A stretch of 64,000 nucleotides of DNA from Isoetes taiwanensis. Taxonomy: Eukaryota; Streptophyta; Lycopodiopsida; Isoetales; Isoetaceae. Shown piece by piece: positions 1 to 9,528 of the stretch (positions are counted from its first letter, which is position 1; each line of letters begins with the position of its first letter). The stretch lies in NCBI GenBank assembly GCA_021234155.1, contig JAJEKV010000094.1, positions 2,385,782 to 2,449,781 on the forward strand, read 5' to 3'. The notes beneath the pieces are model-generated. The model searched no databases. It was not told where the DNA came from and was given only the letters and a program-made list of their open reading frames with translations. Position numbers and translations under genes: made by a program.

Positions 1-200
1 AGCATGTATCTGTTATGGATGGTTCAAGTTGGCTCCAAGGTCTATAGCTCATTTTGTACAAGACCGGGAGATGTTTGTCAGTCATCTTCAAGGCATGAAT
101 TTAGAACGAGAACTAATAATATATGGACCATTGTTTGCAATAATCAGACATTATAAGTAGATTACAGCTTCTATATGGTTGGCACTATAACTAGCAGACC

Positions 201-852
201 TTACAACTTTTCCCTGCATGCACCAAAGCCATTCAGAGATCCAACCATGTAGGTTGGGTTCTTTTTGCACTCACCATAGGATTCACCGCATTTCTCATTC
301 TCATCTTGACAACCAGCCACTTTGGGCTTTCCAAAAGGTTGAACATGTATCCACTTTGTTGCGCACTCCATTTCTCTCCCTCAATAACGTGACAAAACCG
401 AATGAAGACTAGATTCATCTGACTCGCAGCTTGGATGCAAGCTGAAAAACAACAAAGCATCCCCTTTTTGGTTTAACTGTCAAAGAACCAATATTAGAAC
501 AATTTATATTTTGAACTAAATTAAAACACAAGTTGGCATCAATCGCCACCGCTACACCCGCCTTTGCCATACATTCGCACCGTGAATCATCTTTGACCGG
601 TTTTTCCTGGATATATAAACATAAAGGATATCAACATTGGCTTGAAATGCATCGTATGTAAGCAATTGACAATCACCTCTGAATTAGGGAACACAGTTTC
701 ACCTCCCATTTTAGCAGATGAAAGGTACATCAACACAGTTGCAACGCGATGATCACCAAGAGCTTGGTTTGTTTTATCATGAAAGTAATCGAAATGAGGC
801 TCATATTTTTCACCATGCTCATATCGAAGTACTTGGATTGCTTCTCCATTCT
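201..852 (-). pseudogene. prolyl 4-hydroxylase, 3' part, disrupted
   Basis: Three exons can be joined in phase on the minus strand: about 677-850, 550-606 and 201-476, with GT/AG introns. The product matches the C-terminal catalytic half of plant prolyl 4-hydroxylases, ER/Golgi 2-oxoglutarate dioxygenases that hydroxylate extensin and arabinogalactan-type proteins. Visible are the iron-ligand motif PHFDYF, GGETVFPNSE, GDALLFFSLHP, SLHS (distal His), GEKW (2-oxoglutarate Lys) and a Cys-rich ShKT-like tail ending at the TAA at 201-203. The last exon is broken: one extra base after SLHS puts a TGA at 381-383, and two extra bases after GEKWSA (about 361-366) bring the frame back. The N-terminal exons are not seen; a PPR fragment lies where they should be. 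Either a pseudogene or two homopolymer-type assembly errors. Confidence 0.8.
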
Positions 853-932
853 CTTTCAAGTGTCAGAAAAAATATGGAAAAGAGTTATTAAAGATCCTAA
901 CAACTAAAACTGAAGAGACAAACACTCAACAC

Positions 933-1170
933 TCAAAATTGAAGAGATGTCCAGGCATGTTCATTACGGGGAGATAATTTGTTAAAGACTTGCTGGGTAT
1001 CAGCACCACTACCACATTCAACAACCATAAGCACAAGATAATTACCCACTGTTGAATGTGCTTGCAATCCATTTTCGCAGATGTGGTTGTGAACCCCCTT
1101 GGCATACTCCAAGTTCCTATCTTGTCTCATTTCTGCAAGTTACTAATAATGCCCTCTATCAGAGACTGCT
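933..1170 (-). pseudogene. PPR protein fragment
   Basis: The minus-strand frame contains one pentatricopeptide-repeat stretch: GVHNHICENGL, then VGNYLVLMVVECG, then QQVFNKLSPRNEHAWTSL. This is the start of a PLS-type PPR array; such proteins bind organellar RNA for editing or processing. Only about 60 residues are present, followed by a stop, and an in-frame TGA lies just upstream (LQK then stop). There is no intact start and no downstream repeats. It sits directly upstream of the prolyl hydroxylase exons on the same strand, so it probably landed there as a fragment. Confidence 0.7.
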
Positions 1171-1643
1171 CATCCAAGCTGGCCAGACGACCCAATGCTT
1201 TGTACCTGTACACCTTTAGAATGCATTTTTATCTAAATTCTTACCTTTTGTAGTTCCCTGGACGTCTGTATCAGAATGTGCAGAACACTACCCTGAACAA
1301 CATAGAAATGAATCTGAACATGAACAACCTTGAACTTCATCTTGTAACTTAGAAGATAGAACCATTCTTTTGGGCATTTTGGTTGCAAAATGTCTACATT
1401 CAGCTTGTCTTACTTGCCCCTAGTATTCTGAGGCTCTTTCTTCCAGCATCTTGCAAGCATCTGTGGTCTATCCAAAGCCCTATTCTACTTCAGATTTAAT
1501 GCAGCAATATATTGCATCTGCAAGGACAATTACACAACTTGAATTTCTTGTGGGCAAGGCAAAGAACTTGTTCCAGCATGCATTCCAGTCATCTATTGTG
1601 GGTTTACTCCAATCTCGTCACTGCAGGACACCAATAAAAGAGT
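1171..1643. other. no gene recognised
   Basis: AT-rich sequence without a recognisable domain. Minus-strand AG acceptor-like sites are present near 1540 and 1610, so unrecognised exons cannot be excluded. Confidence 0.3.
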
Positions 1644-2283
1644 CCATTAGTAGGGTGCTTAATCTCTACAATAATATCTTCTTCCAAACTTACCTTCCTC
1701 TATAACAAGTGCTTGTGCTTCTGGAATTGCCTGCCTTCTCCTTTTCCATGTAACACATTCCTTCATGCTATAGCTCATAGCCAACTTTCACAAGTGCCAA
1801 AATGTTTGTCAGTATGACTGTCAGCTACAAACACCAAAGTCAGAAAATAATACTGAAGATGTTTATAACTATAAATATGCACAGCAATACACACCCCAAA
1901 GTATATTATGAGCAGAGTAAAAGCCCACCTGCAAAAATCATTCCCACAAAAAGAGATCAACAAACTTTCTTTATACTGCTAATATAAGTCTTTAACAACT
2001 GTACAACATCTAAAGTAGATTATTGCCTTACATGTCCTCGATCAGGGATTGCATTATGTAGAACCAGAATGGAGTTATTACTTCTAATTGCAATGTTTAA
2101 TGTGAAAGCCATGCAATGGCATTGTTTTCGATCTATTTCCCCTCAATTATCTTTGCAAACTAAAAATCGTTCTTCAGAATCAAACAAAGGAAGCCTATAT
2201 TGCTGCATTACATTGAATGAAGGCCAACAACGCCCAACGAAGCAAAGGACGAACTTACTCTGTGTAAAAGAAGTATACAACGG
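1644..2283 (-). pseudogene. duplicate of membrane-gene exons 2-3 (copy A)
   Basis: This stretch is a near-identical direct repeat of 3155-3857, offset 1511 bp at its left end. It holds the exon-2 equivalent (from 1928 downward, reading WAFTLLIIYFGVCIAVHIYSY) and the exon-3 equivalent (1694-1767), with the same splice sites, plus the last bases of exon 1. Copy A lacks about 63 bp present in copy B before the shared intron sequence (near 2055) and stops inside exon 1 at about 2283. It is a partial downstream duplication of the gene at 3096-4116. If transcribed through, it could give repeated exons; more likely it is inert. Confidence 0.75.
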
Positions 2284-2510
2284 CAGCCTCTACCAAAGAA
2301 AAAGAAACATGCAAACCTGTTGTTTTTGCAGAGCCGCAAAAAGGTAGATTCGGATTGTGAGCTTCACATTTATCTGCCTTAGCCAGTCTGTGATCTTAAC
2401 AGCGCTGAGATGCCATCGTCGAACCCTAAATCGAGGCTGCAAATTTAACCCTAATCTTCATTCTCAAAGCTCCTAAAGAAAAGAACGTAAGTTGAACTTC
2501 GATTCCGCCT
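2284..2510. other. no feature seen
   Basis: Spacer between the duplicated exon block and the PWI-like retrocopy. No domain or repeat recognised. Confidence 0.3.
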
Positions 2511-2750
2511 TTAACCTAGAGCCGCAACGTAAGCCGAGCTTTGTTTTCCCGTAAAAAACTCCGTAGTGGTTACTAGCTGGGCTTGATGTTTGCCATAGCC
2601 GACAAACGCCACAACATATTCTACAAGTATCTCGACCCTGTGCCTTCTTTCAAGCTGCAAGAGCTTGTCTCTGACAACTCGCTTGAGATCTTTGGTCCCA
2701 GCACCATCGACATCGAGAGAAAAAGTCTCCATTCCGGCAGGATGGTTCAA
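2511..2750 (-). pseudogene. PWI/Nab2-like N-terminal domain, spliced copy
   Basis: The minus-strand frame reads METFSLDVDGAGTKDLK, then VVRDKLLQ, then EYVVAFVGYGKHQAQ, then FFTGKQSSAYVA. This follows the N-terminal PWI-like fold found in plant CCCH zinc-finger proteins of the Nab2/C3H14 type (poly(A)-RNA binding; family assignment from memory). The genomic copy at 50450 ends at a GTAAG donor exactly after KLL(Q), while this copy continues directly into the next exon, so it lost an intron and looks like a retrocopy. It ends after about 79 codons, before the usual WLWDHL, and the first exon-2 residues are altered. Not expected to be functional. Confidence 0.6.
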
Positions 2751-3095
2751 AAATTAGAATATCTTGAAACAACAGCCCCAGACCTGCATATTGTCCTTAT
2801 AACTTTCTAAACCTCTGAGATGTGCATATTGTGCCTATAACTTGCTAAAACTCTCGCACAGGGCTGTACGTTGTCCCCATTTCATAGCCCATAAAAATAC
2901 AGTAAAAAGGTAGAAAATCAACCTATTGTCTTCTTCTATAATGCAATGAATATCACGTAACTGGTTCCTTCAGGATATTTTGATAGGTTTATTAACAGTT
3001 GCGATGCCACAGGACTAACTATGTCATGATTGACTGACTATACATGAAGGAGTTCGCTAAACAACAAAGAGAAATCATTTTCAAACTATGCATAC
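2751..3095. other. no gene recognised
   Basis: AT-rich spacer downstream of the last exon I can place for the membrane-protein gene. Later exons of that gene would be expected here, but I could not find them. Confidence 0.3.
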
Positions 3096-4116
3096 CTGGA
3101 AAGCAACTTGCATGCCATATCCCAAGAAACCAGCCATTTCTAGATGCAGACTCTCCATTAGTAGGGTGCTTAATCTCTACAATAATATCTTCTTCCAAAC
3201 TTACCTTCCTCTATAACAAGTGCTTGTGCTTCTGGAATTGCCTGCCTTCTCCTTTTCCATGTAACACATTCCTTCATGCTATAGCTCATAGCCAACTTTC
3301 ACAAGTGCCAAAATGTTTGTCAAGATGACTCATTCTACAAACACCAAAGTCAGAAAATAATACTGAAGATGTTTATAACTATAAATATGCACAGCAATAC
3401 ACACCCCAAAGTATATTATGAGCAGAGTAAAAGCCCACCTGCAAAAATCATTCCCACAAAAAGAGATCAACAAACTTTCTTTATACTGCTAATATAAGTC
3501 TTTAACAACTGTACAACATCTAAAGTAGATTATTGCCTTACATGTCCTCGATCAGGGATTGCATTATGTAGGACAAGAATGTAGCATTACAGGATAAAGT
3601 TTCAAATAGTGTTCAGCTTCTAAAGCATTCCTATGCTGATATATGGAGTTATTACTTCTAATTGCAATGTTTAATGTGAAAGCCATGCAATGGCATTGTT
3701 TTCGATCTATTTCCCCTCAATTATCTTTGCAAACTAAAAATCGTTCTTCAGAATCAAACAAAGGAAGCCTATATTGCTGCATTACATTGAATGAAGGCCA
3801 ACAACGCCCAACGAAGCAAAGGACGAACTTACTCTGTGTAAAAGAAGTATACAACGGGGCCGTTGACAACTGCGTTGTATATCTGAAGAGGTAAAAGGTA
3901 GAAAGACGCAATAGCTCTAAATGCAAGGAGCCAAAACGGATGAGCCTTCTCAAAACAGAGTAACCAAAGATGGCCGTGAACAACGTGAGAAATTCTATGG
4001 CGATCATTCCGTCTGCAACACCCACAAGATTCATACTTCCCAATTATCCAAATCGAAACCATAATAAACATAAGAACTTCCAAAATGCAAACAAGGAAAG
4101 GCCATTTGAGCTCCAT
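3096..4116 (-). CDS. multi-pass membrane protein, 3' incomplete
   Basis: Four exons join in phase on the minus strand: 4116-3833, about 3438-3364, 3278-3205 and 3139-3096, all with GT/AG borders and exon phases that agree. The start is the ATG at 4116 (MELKWPFLVCILEV). Residues about 4-25 form a membrane helix, followed by a Cys-rich loop (ESCGCCRR), then HPFWLLAFRAIASFYLLPL and VVYFFYTEWAFTLLIIYFG, further membrane segments. This resembles a plant membrane family of unknown function recalled by its YTQWTFTL..IYFG and GFWGYLMQ motifs; the last visible exon gives AGFLGYGMQVAFQ. The exons coding the second half were not found, so the gene may be truncated. Exons 2-3 are duplicated at 1644-2283. 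The upstream region belongs to a mobile cassette (4130-4346). Confidence 0.6.
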
Positions 4117-4129
4117 GGCCCGGCAACAA

Positions 4130-4346
4130 GAGAGAGTGCCTTGCGGCATGAACGAGGGCAAGCATTCTCCCCCTTCCCAGCGCCCATGAACACCTGGAAT
4201 TTCCAGAAATTTTATTGATCGTAGATGAAATCCAACGATCGAAATAGCTTCCACTTGCATAAAAATCCTACTTGGCGGCAACGTGGACACTCTAGAATTG
4301 CTTCAAAGTGTCCACTTGCGTTTGTGCAAACGTGCTAAAAAATAAG
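4130..4346 (-). promoter_or_regulatory. upstream cassette, copy 1
   Basis: Read on the minus strand this matches the sequence upstream of the PWI-like first exon at 46847 and 50263. The match starts at AGCACGTTTGCACAAACG and runs, with increasing divergence, to GGGAGAATGCTTGCCC, stopping just before the ATG at 4116. It contains a perfect 9-bp inverted repeat, GTGGACACT (4283-4291) and AGTGTCCAC (4307-4315). A shared upstream region in front of two unrelated genes suggests that promoter/leader DNA has moved. Confidence 0.6.
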
Positions 4347-4690
4347 AAAATAGATCTTGTACTTTGAATTAGCTTTTGTAATTTGCGGAGCACTTGAATA
4401 AACTTAAAGATGACATGCTTGCCAAATCTCAGCTTCAAATAATACTGTTTCCCTCCTCAAAATAGGTCTGATACAGAACTAGAAAAACTGGGTCCTTCAC
4501 AAAGACAAAAAGCAAAATAGATTTTATACTTTGAATTAGCTTTTGTAATTTGGCAAACACTTGAATAACTTTAAGGATGGCTTGCCTGCCAAATCTCAGC
4601 TTCAGATAATAACGTTTTGCAACTCAAAATAGCTCTGATACAGACCTAATTTTGTCTTGATTTGTGAAAGACAAAAAACATAAATTAGAA
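4341..4690. repeat. tandem duplication, about 171 bp, two copies
   Basis: Two diverged copies begin near 4345 and 4516 and share TACTTTGAATTAGCTTTTGT, the phrase TGCCAAATCTCAGCTTCA and CTGATACAGA.CTA. No coding content. Confidence 0.75.
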
Positions 4691-4904
4691 GGCATTTTAA
4701 CAAATACGATATGATCCATGTCCTGTTCTTCAAAACATTGGGTCTTCAAGCAATAATACTCTGAATTACAAAGTAATTGCTCAAACACATCTTCAAAACA
4801 TCAAAGAAAATATGATAAATAACATTACTGAATCATAGCAATGAACATAGCAAAAGTAATCCCTGTTTTTTGTTCTTTGCAAGATCAAAGTGTTAAACAT
4901 CTTT

Positions 4905-5030
4905 GCAAAATCAAAATGTTAAACACAAGCATGCAGCCAAATGAGATGTCAGGGATTGAACCTAACAAAATCAAAGGTCTGAACACAAACATACATCCAA
5001 ATGAGATGTCGGGTATTGAACCTGAGAAAC
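4905..5030. repeat. tandem repeat, about 63 bp, two copies
   Basis: Units begin near 4905 and 4968 and share CCAAATGAGATGTC and GATTGAACCT-type text. A short 'AAAATCAAA' lead is repeated too. Confidence 0.7.
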
Positions 5031-5130
5031 CAAACAATCTCTCCTTTTTTTTCTTTCTTCTATTTCCACCATCTTTATACCTGAAGTTCATGGAGGTTTA
5101 TACTTCTGGCCACCATGATAACTAGAAATT

Positions 5131-5621
5131 AAGTATTATAGTTATCCGGGAATCCAATTGAAACATGAAGTCCTTCCCAATCATCATCACTGTTTTTGCT
5201 GCACAAGAAGACCTTTTTTGCTTCAGATCTTGGCATCTAAAAAATGAAATCAATTCTAGAGGTACAATAAAGCAAGAAATAAATCGATTCTCTGTAGCTT
5301 CCCCTTGCTACAAAAGATCCTAAACCAAGCGTTGGCATCATAGACCATAATTGAATTTCATAGACCACCAAAAGATCCTTAATTGAATGGAATATAGACC
5401 ATAAAATAGCAGAATGGAGATAATGATAATTCAATGAGCACTAATGCTTACAACATTCATTAGTACTTTGGAAGGGAAAGGTGCCTTGTGTTAGAATGAA
5501 CTTATGAACAAATTGCAGCCATTAGTTCTTATACGAATAAGCAAGTCACAGAAATATAAGCCATGTGGAATCCAACATATAAGACACTGAAATTTAACCA
5601 CTAAAAAATGTAATAGCTCAC
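5131..5621. other. no feature seen
   Basis: AT-rich spacer without a recognised gene. It probably includes intron or 3' sequence of the gene whose exons lie at 5622-5879. Confidence 0.3.
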
Positions 5622-5879
5622 TTGCCAGTGAACCTTGCTTTTCTTTTTCCTTCTCTTCTTCATTTTCTTTGTCATTGTCATCACCAGCCTTTACCCCTTC
5701 TGCAAGAAGTTCTAGACCCCTGCTGCTGCAAAACTCAAACTCTGTCATGGCAAAAGAAGCTGCAAAGAAAAAAAATCATAAATTCAATAGAATGCAAGCA
5801 AAACAAGCAACCCAATTGGCCATTTTTGGAAAAAAAAACTTACTCCTGAAGGATCAGCTGAAGCGTCTGAGTGTGCCAT
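5622..5879 (-). CDS. hypothetical protein, two exons
   Basis: Two minus-strand blocks look like exons. One, ending at 5844 before GTAAG, reads MAHSDASADPSG from an ATG at 5879. The second, 5759-5622, follows a TTTGCAG acceptor, reads MTEFEFCSSRGLELLAEGVK and then a long acidic/charged run (DDNDKENEEEKEKEK), and ends at a GTGAGC donor. Joined as written the phases do not agree (12 codons against a two-base start), so the first block may be 5' UTR and translation may begin at MTEFEF (about 5748). The charged run and the helix around GLELLAEG faintly recall the start of NASP-type histone chaperones, but I do not claim this. Later exons are not identified. Confidence 0.4.
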
Positions 5880-6400
5880 GTCTGATACAACAAACTTGAA
5901 GCCTGAAATCAAAGAGAAGTTCGAATGAAAGAAATCAAAAAAGAAAACAGAAGGAACTCCGGAACGCGTGTAAAACCACCCTTCAGAAGTGATGGATAGG
6001 CGCCTACCCCCAGGCCCTTCATGAAGGCCCTTCCCGGAAAATTTGAAGTCGCTTTTCTTCATCTAAATCTGATGCTGATTGATCCATTTAGAATCGTGTT
6101 GTACAAGGAATTGTGTTGTACAGAGAAACCGTGCTGTACAAAGAAATTCTGTTCGGGGGTACAACACCGGGTCATGCTTCCTGCCATAGCCAAATCCTAT
6201 TAACTCTCCACGCCATCTCACAACAACCCCGCCAAATTGATTCTGTACCGAATTTGATTTTGGGGTAGCCATGTCATCGATCCAGAAGCAATTTGCTAAA
6301 AACGGATCATCGCGTTCCCGCTCTCCAAGCATCTCCAAGCACAGCGGACCAAGCACGAAAAGCAGCGCGTCCGGACGGGTGCTTTTGTACCCCAATATCT
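5880..6400 (-). promoter_or_regulatory. possible 5' flank of the 5.6-5.9 kb gene
   Basis: GC content rises relative to the neighbourhood, as often seen in plant gene fronts, and a short repeated phrase GTTGTACA(G/A) occurs about 6107-6142. No convincing TATA box was fixed. This is inference from position only. Confidence 0.25.
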
Positions 6401-6538
6401 AACTTAGACCCAAACATGTCTTTCGTCTAACTTGTCCCAAAGGACGTTTTATATTAAGTCAAAAGGATCTCGGTTTTAGTAACTACTTCGGCCTCCAGAA
6501 GCTTCTCTCTTCTTTAAGTTCCTTTTACCTTCTCTTCT

Positions 6539-6630
6539 TTTCTGTCTTTTTCTTTCACCTTTCTATCTTGTAGTAGATGCTTTTCTGTCTTTTTCTTTCA
6601 CCTTTCTATCTTGTAGTAGATGCTTTTCTG
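6539..6630. repeat. 46-bp direct repeat, two copies
   Basis: TTTTCTGTCTTTTTCTTTCA, then CCTTTCTATCTTGTAGTAGA and TGC, occurs twice in tandem without an obvious difference. Confidence 0.9.
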
Positions 6631-7329
6631 TTAGATACGGATATAGATGCCTGCTGCAGATATACTTCTTTTCAAAAACTGTAATGCTGATGCAATGTCC
6701 CTAAAGGGTGTACAATTCTCTAGCTTTTATACATTCTAATAAGAAAGTCTTGAAATAGACTTGGCACTTCATTGTGCATGCAGTACAAAAATTATGGAGA
6801 GCAATTGCTCTTCATGAAAAACATATTTTCAGATCAACCGACATCTATCTCGATGTTATATCATCATCGTAAGCCATTTTCCATTGAAAAAATTCGTAAC
6901 AGTGTCGGAGTCATTGCAATCTTGGAAACTTGATGCCCTCAAAGATATGGACATGTAGCAGTCGAATCACTGAGCAGGCTTCTCGCAAAAAGAAAACTTA
7001 GCATTTTTCACTCAGCTTTTGAGGGCCAAGTTTGATAATAAGCTTTTGATGCACAGGGATTCAAGTTAGCAAAATCTGGTCACATCAATTATTCAGAGGT
7101 CTCTGCAGCAAACAATAGGAGTTACTCAATAGTCAGCAACACAAAGGACCATAGGACCTAAAGATGAGAATTATCTAGCCCTTCACCTCCATAGAACTCT
7201 CATGCATTGAATCAAAATGAGATTTTGGACGTACCTCTCTGGAGCAAGAGCGCATGCAAATACGAACTGGAGATAGCAAATCACAGAGTCAAAAATCACA
7301 AATCCACCTTGGAGTTGGAGCTTTGGGCT
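6631..7329. other. no feature seen
   Basis: AT-rich sequence on either strand with no extended frame, domain or repeat. Confidence 0.3.
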
Positions 7330-7800
7330 TGACTATGCGAGTTTGAAGCATGTGCGGCGGCGCACATGATGTAGAGGTGCATGACTTAGAGGTCCGAAAG
7401 ATGCCCTTGTGCAGCGAACCAGAAATGAGAAGAGATAAACCCCTCTTGGAAATGAGAAGATGAGAAGATGCTAGAAGTCATTTGTGTCTGATTCCACCTT
7501 GCAAGTAAGAAATAATCACCCCTCTTGGAGTAGGTGCACCGGCGCACGTCCTCAAAAGCTGCCCACAAAGGCTGGAAATACAAGCGAATGCCAGATGCAC
7601 ACAATATGGGTATGGAATCTTCTTATGAATGAAACAAATGAATGGGCAAATGCTAAATAATCACCTCTTGTTGGAGCGGGTGCCCCGGCGCATCTCTTCT
7701 CAGAAACAATCGGTGCCTTCAACGGCTACAACACACTTCTAAATAAATATTTTTTGAAGGACAATTTTGGAGCGAGTGCGCCGCCGCACGATGTGTGGAA
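7330..7800. repeat. four copies of a GC-rich palindromic motif
   Basis: Four diverged copies of a motif like GGAGYRGGTGCRCCGGCGCA lie near 7350, 7530, 7680 and 7772 in otherwise AT-rich DNA. The core is close to the palindrome GTGCGCCGGCGCAC. Three are preceded by CTYTTGGAG or TTTTGGAG. Function unknown; it may be the unit of a degenerate satellite. Confidence 0.6.
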
Positions 7801-8183
7801 GGAAGATAAAATATTCCAAAACTTGACCCTTGTTAGGCAAATTTTTTGGTCCCAACGGAAAATTTCCTGCTGCTACTCTGGCCATTCGGCTATCTAGTCT
7901 TTTGTTTAGAGCCGGAACTTTTTTCTTCATAGCAACCCAACAGAAAACTTTCGAACCCCACACTTTGCCCAATACCCTGCAATGCCGTTGACACAAATTC
8001 TTTCTTTGCCTTAAAAAAGCAATACGTTCTTCAATGTGCAATATTTAAACAGCAATATAGTCATCCGTTTTTTAAACCCACTGGATGGAATGGCTTAAGG
8101 GATATGTAGAGATATGCAATGAGAATCCCAATTTGCCCTATATCCTACATGCACCAAATGTAAAGGTAGAAGAATTGTGGGTT

Positions 8184-9320
8184 AAATCCCACATATTCTT
8201 CTACCACACCCTCTTGGAGACTCCATGGTGGTGGGCACCACCAATGCCCCTCTATCCACACCCTCTTGGAGACTCCATGGTGGTGGGCACCACTGCCTCC
8301 AGACCCCTCAGCACCCCCATTGGCAGCCTCAGTTCATCCCCTTACACAGAGACGATGGGTCCTTGCAGGTGTTGTCTCTATTCAAGCATGGTATGAGGAG
8401 GGTCGCCTACTGTCTTGGCCTGAATTTCAGGCAAAGTTCCTGCTCTCTCGTTGGGATGTATCTCTATGGGAGAAGGTCGCAGAAAATTTGCCTCTTATGG
8501 TGCAAGTTGGTGTTGCTGAAAGGGTGCCATGGGACTGTCATAAAAATATTCACAAAGGCAGGCAATTTGTTAGATCAGTATATCGCCTTCTTTTAGCACC
8601 ACAACCCCTCCAGTTGCCAGATGGGTGGCACCTACATGTTCCACAGCCCACTTTGCGTCGTACATGGCGATGGCTTTGGGATAGGTTGCTCCACCCTAAA
8701 GTCTCTGTACTGTGGTGGCAGGTTATCCACAGGTACCTGCGGGTTAATGTCTTTCGACATCGCTATGATCCTTGCATATCTGCAGTATGCCCACTTTGTC
8801 TTTCGGACGTTGAGACTCTTGAGCATTGTCTCTTTCATTGTCCTGAGGTTCAACCAGCGTGGTCCTGGCTACAAGGTTTGTTTAACAGTACATTGGACTG
8901 CCGATGCATCCTTTTGGCGTCCTATCCCAATGCATGGCCTCCCGCTAAATAAAGGGCATTTCATCTTGGTTCCGGTTGGCTCCTATGGTCGATATGGGAG
9001 CGTCGCAAACACCAGATCTTTCAGGGCATTTATTCATCTGCACACAGTGTTATTACGGTGGCCCAGAAAAAGATATTGACAGCCTACAAGTGTTCCTCCC
9101 TTGACTCAGAACTGGTGGATCGCATCTGGATTCAGTATCTTCGAATTGATTCTTATCATTAGTCTCCTATTCTGGAGTAAGTACATTGTGCCCCAAGCTC
9201 GTCCTCCTGTGGCATCTTTGTGTGCTTTACAGTTAGATGAGACATGTAAATTTTGTACTTTTTCTCTGATTAATAAACTTTTTGGCTTTCGTCCTTCAAA
9301 AAAAAAAAATCCCACATATT
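8184..9320 (+). mobile_element. 5'-truncated LINE with 14-bp target duplication
   Basis: The insert occupies about 8198-9308. Its left flank AAATCCCACATATT (8184-8197) recurs after a poly-A tract (about 9298-9308) as ATCCCACATATT at 9309-9320, with the two extra A's merged in the tail. This is the signature of target-primed reverse transcription. Only the 3' end of ORF2 and the 3' UTR were copied. The element carries a 52-bp internal tandem duplication near its 5' end (8209 and 8261). Confidence 0.9.
8266..8952 (+). pseudogene. LINE ORF2 C-terminus (zf-RVT domain)
   Basis: The frame encodes the C-terminal end of a plant LINE reverse-transcriptase polyprotein. It includes the segment WRWLWDRLLHPKVSVLWWQV and the zinc-binding zf-RVT cluster, CPLCLSDVETLEHCLFHC (C-x2-C-x8-H-x4-C). 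The RT core and endonuclease are missing because of 5' truncation. A stop at 8950-8952 is followed by about 350 bp of 3' UTR and poly-A. The nearest relative in the window is the piece at 31440-33114, which shares PKV..LLWQV(V/I)HRY.RVN. Confidence 0.85.
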
Positions 9321-9462
9321 GAAGAACATCTTCCGTATTGTTTCGAATTAAGATAAATCTATTAGTAAATAAAGGGCCATCATCAAACGTTGCATTAATA
9401 ATGGATCCAACCGGACAACTCGAAATCAAAGAAATGTTTACGGCGGCCTACGTAATAGATGT

Positions 9463-9528
9463 ATGTATGATATATTGGTATATTGGCTTGGGTGTATGTA
9501 TGATATATTGGTATATTGGCTTGGGTGT
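9463..9528. repeat. 33-bp perfect tandem duplication
   Basis: Unit TGTATGTATGATATATTGGT followed by ATATTGGCTTGGG occurs twice head to tail. Confidence 0.95.

Noticed and set aside
5622..5879. Assignment to NASP-type histone chaperones
   Set aside because: Only a faint resemblance around GLELLAEG plus an acidic run; no TPR region visible and the exon phases disagree.
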